The translations under genes and the position numbers were made by a program. The notes under the pieces are model-generated. The model ran no database searches, had not been told where the DNA came from, and saw only the letters and a list, made by a program, of their open reading frames with translations. A DNA stretch of 57,606 bases from positions 1 to 57,606 of IMG/VR virus record IMGVR_UViG_3300037842_000445; one strand, 5' to 3'. Shown one piece after another: positions 52,509 to 57,606 of this stretch. Source of the stretch: a virus. Each line of letters begins with the position of its first letter. The stretch's first letter is position 1.

Positions 52509-53516
52509 ATGTCGTTCACAGAAAGACCAGACGATCAGTTTATCAGTCTGTATAAAAAGACTGGCAACCAAGATCAAGACGTTGCTCAAGCTGCTCAACG
52601 TCAAATGGCAAAAGCACTCGAACTTCCTTTGCGTAAAGGTGTTCTTGTTGGTAATATTCTCGGAGATATCTTCGAGACAATCAGTGTCGAGCCGGGAGCC
52701 TCTACGGAGTATCCTCTTGACATGATTTCACCGGGTCTTGAAGGAGAGCACGTTGCTTTCACTAATCCCGGACATGGTCGCATTCCTGAGCGTTCAGTTG
52801 AAAGTGACTACGTGACGATCCCGACTTACGGTATCACGTCAAGTATTGACTACTTGCTGCGTTATGCTCGTGAAGCTCGTTGGGACGTTGCTGCTCGTGC
52901 CTCTCAGGTAATGCAAGCTGGATTTGTTAAGAAAATCAACGATGACGGTTGGCATACCCTTCTGGCTGCTGCTGTTGACCGTAACATCTTGGTTTACGAT
53001 GGCGATGCTACTGCTGGTCTGTTCAGTAAGAGACTTGTTTCTCTTATGCAGACAACTATGCGTCGTAACGCTGGTGGAAACACCGGTTCTGCAAACCGTG
53101 GTCGACTGACAGATATGTATGTTTCTCCAGAAGCACTGGAAGATGTACGTAACTGGGGTCTGGATCAGATTGACGAAGTAACTCGTCGTGAGATCTACAC
53201 CGCGAGCGAAGGTGGTGCTCCTATCACCCGTATCTACGGCGTGAACCTGCACGATCTTGATGAATTTGGTGAAGGCCAAGAATATCAGGATTTCTTCACA
53301 ACTGGTCTTGGTGGTGCTGTTCAGGCGGCTGACCTCGAACTGGTTGTTGGTCTGGATCAAGGCTCTACAGACAGCTTCATTATGCCAATGAAGCAAGAAC
53401 TGCAAGTCTTCGAAGACCCAACCCTGCACCGTAGCCAACGTGTTGGATACTACGGCTGGGCTGAACTGGGCTTTGGTGTGCTCGATAATCGACGCATTAT
53501 CCTAGGCTCATTCTAA
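52509..53516 (+). CDS. major capsid protein
   Basis: 335 residues: MSFTERPDDQFISLYKKTGN and body segments PLRKGVLVGNILGDIFETIS, ARASQVMQAGFVKKINDDGW, RLTDMYVSPEALEDVRNW and a C-terminal YYGWAELGFGVLDNRRIILG. Size, position after scaffold and decoration, and the strong terminator after it fit an HK97-fold major capsid protein. Confidence 0.88.
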   Translation: MSFTERPDDQFISLYKKTGNQDQDVAQAAQRQMAKALELPLRKGVLVGNILGDIFETISVEPGASTEYPLDMISPGLEGEHVAFTNPGHGRIPERSVESDYVTIPTYGITSSIDYLLRYAREARWDVAARASQVMQAGFVKKINDDGWHTLLAAAVDRNILVYDGDATAGLFSKRLVSLMQTTMRRNAGGNTGSANRGRLTDMYVSPEALEDVRNWGLDQIDEVTRREIYTASEGGAPITRIYGVNLHDLDEFGEGQEYQDFFTTGLGGAVQAADLELVVGLDQGSTDSFIMPMKQELQVFEDPTLHRSQRVGYYGWAELGFGVLDNRRIILGSF

Positions 53517-53540
53517 TCAGGGCGGATTAACTCCACCTAC

Positions 53541-53581
53541 GAAAGAGTCATCTCCATTTAACCGGGGGTGACTCTTTTTTT
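53541..53581 (+). terminator. intrinsic terminator after major capsid
   Basis: Stem GAGTCATCTCC/GGGGGTGACTC followed by seven T, 24 bases past the stop. Confidence 0.93.
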
Positions 53582-53594
53582 GTGTATAATAGGG
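53575..53594 (+). promoter_or_regulatory. late promoter candidate before fibre genes
   Basis: TTTTTTTGTGTATAATAGGG; shares the terminator's T-run, so termination and re-initiation are back to back. Confidence 0.68.
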
Positions 53595-53646
53595 TGTAAA
53601 CGTCTTTTATGCCCAAATAGGACTCTCTTTAAGGGGATATTACATA

Positions 53647-54111
53647 ATGACAGCTTTGTCCGATTACATGGAGTCTGGATTGCTCCACCATGTGTTTAGA
53701 GGGGGATCGTTCCCTAAACCATCAAATGTAGCTATTGCTCTATGCAGTGGGACTCCAGTTGATTCTGATACCGGCGTAACCATTCCCGAACTTCCTACAG
53801 GGATTAACGGTAGTGGTACTGGTTATTCTAGATACGACTTGGGAGATCCATCTACTCTTGGTGACGCCTTCTGGTCTTACGACATCAACGATCATAACGC
53901 CGGAAGTGGCCTGATTAAGAACTCTTCCACCTTCATTTTTGGAACCGCACTCCTTGATTGGGGTTGGGTTTCTGGTATAGCCATCGTCGACTCTGGCGAA
54001 TACGGAAGTGGTAATCTTCTAATGTATTCTGAATTAGGCAACCCTAGAGTGGTTTATCAAGGGGATGCTCCAAAGTTTGACGCTAGTCAGCTTCAAATCA
54101 AATTTAAGTAG
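53647..54111 (+). CDS. probable virion protein
   Basis: 154 residues: MTALSDYMESGLLHHVFRGG, KPSNVAIALCSGTPVDSDTG, then beta strands. The pattern LSDY.E..LL.HV....F..P....ALC...P.D.DTG is common in phage structural proteins next to head or tail genes, as I recall. Exact role unknown. Confidence 0.74.
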   Translation: MTALSDYMESGLLHHVFRGGSFPKPSNVAIALCSGTPVDSDTGVTIPELPTGINGSGTGYSRYDLGDPSTLGDAFWSYDINDHNAGSGLIKNSSTFIFGTALLDWGWVSGIAIVDSGEYGSGNLLMYSELGNPRVVYQGDAPKFDASQLQIKFK

Positions 54112-54122
54112 GGGCATAGCCC

Positions 54123-55718
54123 ATGATTCTCACAAGATCAGAATACTTGGCGTCTATAAGTATTTCACTACCTGATAATTCGACGCAAGAGATTTCGCCT
54201 TTAGATCTCAGAACCAGCTTAACAGACTTGGTAGACTCCGTACCCAATTTCATGGAAGGGACTACCCTAAGTACTGCTAATTTTGCGTCTCCAGATACTC
54301 GCACTACAAAAGGTGGAGACTTGGCTTTAAGCCAGATGTCTTTCGTTGGACGTTCTAGTGTAGACAATACCTCTTTTGGATATGCTTCTCTACGCAATAA
54401 TTACAACGGTTCTCAGAATACCGCACTAGGTAGCTACGCCCTAAGCTGTAATATTTACGGAAGCGGCAATACTGCTGCTGGATATCAAGCGTTAGTAGGC
54501 AACGTTACCGGAGATGGGAATGTAGGGGTCGGTGATCATACCTTCCACCATAATCGTTATGGTGATTACAATATTGGTATTGGTCATGGTGCTGGTTGGT
54601 ATCTTGGACCCACGGTGGATTACAAGTTTGTACTTGGGTCTTTCCCTGTATCTTCAGGGGATTTCTGTGATGCGGGTGGCGAACCTATTACTTCGGGTGA
54701 CTCACCCCTGTTATACGGAAACTTATTAGCTGGAAGCCATCAACTTGCTGTAGGTACCAGCTCTTTACACGGTTTTGGTATGCTTCAGGTTTCAGGCGAT
54801 ATTTCCCCTACTGCTAGTGGAGAGTCTCATTTAGGTAGAAGTCAAGCATCTTGGAAATCCATCAATGAATTTATTAATTTCTCCGGAGAAACCGTTGGTG
54901 TAGGTGGTGCTCCATCAGGTGCGGCACAAGGGGTCGCTGACGGGAAGATGACCGTATACGGGGATTTGGTACCTAATCGAGATTCTAGATATGCCCTAGG
55001 GCATCCTCAGCTTAAGTGGGACGGCTACTTCAACGATGTCGTTATTAGCGGTCAGTTATTTGCTAATGACGTTGAATACAATACCATTACCGAATGCATA
55101 TATGAGTGTAAAACTTTACACCTAGCCACTAGCGGTTTTTGTGATCCCACAGATGATGGATTTCATAACGACGCCCTTTGTGGGTATCTTAACGATGAAG
55201 GGTTAGACGGTGCCGGGCTTGAGGTACACTCTAGTGGGTCTATCTATCGTAGGGATTATCACTTACTGTACAGGTTTCCAGACCCTACTATAAATTGCCT
55301 TCCTGTATCCAACGCCTTTACCAAGTCTAGGTGGGAAAGTAACATATCTATCGAAGCTATCGACAATACAGCTTTCATAGGTCAAAGGCTCCTTGGACGT
55401 TACAGCACAGGTATGGCTATTGAAAGTGGCTGTATGGGGGTCTTCATAGAACCCTACGAGGCTTCTGGTCAAAGAGTGGTCGTGGGTCAAGAACCCCACT
55501 TCGTAAACCAGTACCCAACACTTGGTGATGTAAACTTCATCGCTCGTTCTGGTACAGATATCATAAACGGTAATCCATCTGGATATGACTCTACTGTGAT
55601 GCACGGAACTGTCGACTCTGGAGTCAAAGTAATTCAAAAATTTGCTAGCAGAATTAAGAATGCTAGTACCGTCCGTGGCTTTAGCGTCATATATCACGAC
55701 GAATTAGATAAATCATAA
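54123..55718 (+). CDS. tail-fibre-like protein with beta-roll repeats
   Basis: 531 residues. Between about 80 and 170 are repeats such as NTALGSYALSCNIYGSGNTA followed by AGYQALVGNVTGDGN, like the left-handed beta-roll of trimeric adhesin heads and some fibres. The C-terminal part is beta-rich with Gly and Ser. Likely a trimeric fibre or spike that touches the host. Confidence 0.77.
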   Translation: MILTRSEYLASISISLPDNSTQEISPLDLRTSLTDLVDSVPNFMEGTTLSTANFASPDTRTTKGGDLALSQMSFVGRSSVDNTSFGYASLRNNYNGSQNTALGSYALSCNIYGSGNTAAGYQALVGNVTGDGNVGVGDHTFHHNRYGDYNIGIGHGAGWYLGPTVDYKFVLGSFPVSSGDFCDAGGEPITSGDSPLLYGNLLAGSHQLAVGTSSLHGFGMLQVSGDISPTASGESHLGRSQASWKSINEFINFSGETVGVGGAPSGAAQGVADGKMTVYGDLVPNRDSRYALGHPQLKWDGYFNDVVISGQLFANDVEYNTITECIYECKTLHLATSGFCDPTDDGFHNDALCGYLNDEGLDGAGLEVHSSGSIYRRDYHLLYRFPDPTINCLPVSNAFTKSRWESNISIEAIDNTAFIGQRLLGRYSTGMAIESGCMGVFIEPYEASGQRVVVGQEPHFVNQYPTLGDVNFIARSGTDIINGNPSGYDSTVMHGTVDSGVKVIQKFASRIKNASTVRGFSVIYHDELDKS

Positions 55719-55727
55719 GGATAAATA

Positions 55728-57606
55728 ATGAAAGACAGGCTATCCTTACATATAGATAATGGTCAATCTGTAATAAGAGAATCCGTTACTGTTTTAAGAA
55801 ATGGTGGTCAGGCTAGTCAGTCTGGCCTCGTTGGAATTACTAACGCCACGTACGCTTCTGACGGAGACCCTATTTTACCAGAGACCATATTTAATGTTCA
55901 GTCTACTGGTAATTCAGATATCCGTTTCTCAAGTGGACCCTCACGTTTCGTTCGTAGTTCAGTAGAGTTACTGGGTAATGGAAATGGACGTGCTTCCGGT
56001 TTACATATCACCTACGATCCAGAGTTTGATAATGCTTTTATCGCTGGGGATGGGTATGGTGGGTATGATGAAACTTGTGTTGATCCCAACGGTACCGATA
56101 GAACCGTTGTAGACTTCTCTCTTATCCGCCCCAGTGGAACAACTGGAATGGAATTCTCCCACCTTTCAATGTCTGAACGTGGGTTTATTGGGATTGGTAT
56201 TACACGGACTCACGAGACCAGACATTTTGACCCACATGCACCCTTAACCGTAGCTTATATGTGCGAGACTGTTGCTGACAGCGGCACAATCTCCATGCAT
56301 GAGCAGGCTTCAGCACCAAGTAATAATTCTGATTTTGGTAAGATTTACGTCAAACCTTACACCGTTGGTAGCCGTAGTCAGGCTTTGTATTTTAAGGATG
56401 ATAGCGGTTTTGAGACCAATCTTGTTCTAAGTCAAGATCTGGAACCCACGGTTGCTAGTGGTGGATTGATTTACGGTAATAATGGTAATACATATGGAGG
56501 TTGGCACACCCCTAAGGTTAGACAGGCAGATGCTACCAAGTCTAACAACACATACTATGGATGGGGTGCTGGATATCTACTGTCTGAGACTGGATCTGCT
56601 GACTGTAATACTCTAGTCGGCTACCACGCTGGCAGTGGAATGGAACCCGTAAGCTCCAATAATACTGTGGTAGGCTGTGATAGTCTAGTGGGATACACCG
56701 ATGGTAACAGAAACGTCATCGTGGGCGATAGTAACTTTAACGGTGGTGGCTCAGAGTTCGGAGGGATGGATGACGCTATCCTGATTGGCCGTGAGCTATA
56801 CCAAAGCGAAATTCCTGAAGATGGAACGTTCGCCCTAGGTAAAGGTACTACACCTTTGTTGCTTGGTAAGGTTACCGGATCGAAATATCTATCAGTGGTA
56901 GGAGGTACTTTCTCCGTTCTGGAACAATCTCAAAGTGAGTTCAAAACCAGTTTTGAGTTTGATAATCCATTCGTTAGATATACAACAGTACTCAACACTA
57001 TAGACTACGCCCGTGCCGGAAGTAATCAGGGTATCAACGACTTAGTATTCAGGTTTTCAAACGGAGATGGTCTATCAGAGGATTTATTTACTCTAGACCC
57101 CAGAGGTTCCTTTGCTCACACTCCTACATATCAGGCTCCAACAGGAACGACCCCATTTGCTGAATTAAATGCTGACTTTAAACTAAAGGGTGCTATTAGG
57201 TTCCAAGATGGTACTTCACTATCTGGTATCTCTGAGTTTAACCTTATTCCCCTCAACGGGGTTTCTGGTACTAACGTTATAGTGCAAAATAATGAGAACT
57301 ATATTGTCTTAGACTATTCGGGCCTTGATTTAGCTGGAAATATCACTACAGAGATCAGAACGGACAATACGTTTATTGCCGCTCAAGTAGACGGGACTGC
57401 CTCCAATAAGGTTGGTAAGATATCTCTACAAGGTCTTGCTGATTACGTTGGTAGTGGAGCTAGTACAATAGCAGAGAATTGTAATGTCCTTATTTCCAAC
57501 CCAGAGAATGAGCTTAATGTCAATGCCGCCGGGATGAGTAGATCTGTTCTTATTGGTTGTGATGTTGCTTACGGGGCTAGTGGGTGGAAACACGCTGTTA
57601 TAATTG
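55728..57606 (+). CDS. fibre-like protein, 3' end outside window
   Basis: ATG at 55728 after AAGGATAA; 626 codons open to the window edge. Starts MKDRLSLHIDNGQSVIRESV. A later region, CNTLVGYHAGSG then NTVVGCDSLVGYTDGN, repeats the beta-roll motif of the gene before it, so the two fibre genes are related in part. Confidence 0.75.
   Translation, partial: MKDRLSLHIDNGQSVIRESVTVLRNGGQASQSGLVGITNATYASDGDPILPETIFNVQSTGNSDIRFSSGPSRFVRSSVELLGNGNGRASGLHITYDPEFDNAFIAGDGYGGYDETCVDPNGTDRTVVDFSLIRPSGTTGMEFSHLSMSERGFIGIGITRTHETRHFDPHAPLTVAYMCETVADSGTISMHEQASAPSNNSDFGKIYVKPYTVGSRSQALYFKDDSGFETNLVLSQDLEPTVASGGLIYGNNGNTYGGWHTPKVRQADATKSNNTYYGWGAGYLLSETGSADCNTLVGYHAGSGMEPVSSNNTVVGCDSLVGYTDGNRNVIVGDSNFNGGGSEFGGMDDAILIGRELYQSEIPEDGTFALGKGTTPLLLGKVTGSKYLSVVGGTFSVLEQSQSEFKTSFEFDNPFVRYTTVLNTIDYARAGSNQGINDLVFRFSNGDGLSEDLFTLDPRGSFAHTPTYQAPTGTTPFAELNADFKLKGAIRFQDGTSLSGISEFNLIPLNGVSGTNVIVQNNENYIVLDYSGLDLAGNITTEIRTDNTFIAAQVDGTASNKVGKISLQGLADYVGSGASTIAENCNVLISNPENELNVNAAGMSRSVLIGCDVAYGASGWKHAVII

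Overview
The window is part of the genome of a tailed double-stranded DNA bacteriophage (Caudoviricetes). It carries large terminase, portal, prohead protease with scaffold, capsid decoration and major capsid genes, together with a tRNA array, thyX, a DNA ligase, rIIA and rIIB. No integrase or repressor was seen, which fits a virulent phage. The host is not identifiable from the sequence. The early promoters match the bacterial housekeeping sigma70 consensus.

Layout. (1) 1-6.0 kb, minus strand: a PTH2-type peptidyl-tRNA hydrolase and 17 recognisable tRNA genes plus two degenerate tRNA-like units, mixed with small ORFs, a secreted trypsin-like protease, a Tat-signal protein and an HNH endonuclease. 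(2) 6.0-23 kb, minus strand: thyX, many small unknown genes, a calcineurin-like phosphoesterase, a DNA ligase with an N-terminal WGR-like region, rIIB, rIIA and a KH-domain protein. (3) 23-38.5 kb, minus strand: an accessory region of very small genes. Each short operon has its own sigma70 promoter, and operons are separated by twelve copies of an about 88-bp double-hairpin repeat. Many of its transcripts start exactly on an ATG. (4) 38.7-40.7 kb, minus strand: two related HNH endonucleases flanking a small gene. (5) 41-57.6 kb, plus strand: the late module. It holds a gp55-like late sigma factor, a possible small terminase, GDP-mannose dehydratase, HNH and ERCC4 nucleases, a ClpP-like protease, terL, portal, protease/scaffold, decoration protein, major capsid protein, and fibre proteins running off the end.

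The most striking signal is a pair of related non-coding elements at 12846-13100 and 40719-40975. They share a helix order that includes a long-range pseudoknot, and five helices show compensatory base changes between the copies. I do not recognise the family. Other unusual RNAs are a 143-nt tRNA-like molecule (37893-38035), a stacked-helix RNA beside the tRNA array (5779-5866) and a structured leader (34627-34751).

How the parts fit: 34 minus-strand early promoters share TTGACA/TATAAT boxes, and most carry a CGATA core inside the spacer. The rightward late block has one sigma70-type promoter at its head (41045) followed by sparse TTTGTGTATA-type boxes before portal, protease and fibre genes, consistent with use by the encoded sigma factor. 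All calls come from reading the sequence; no database or folding program was run.
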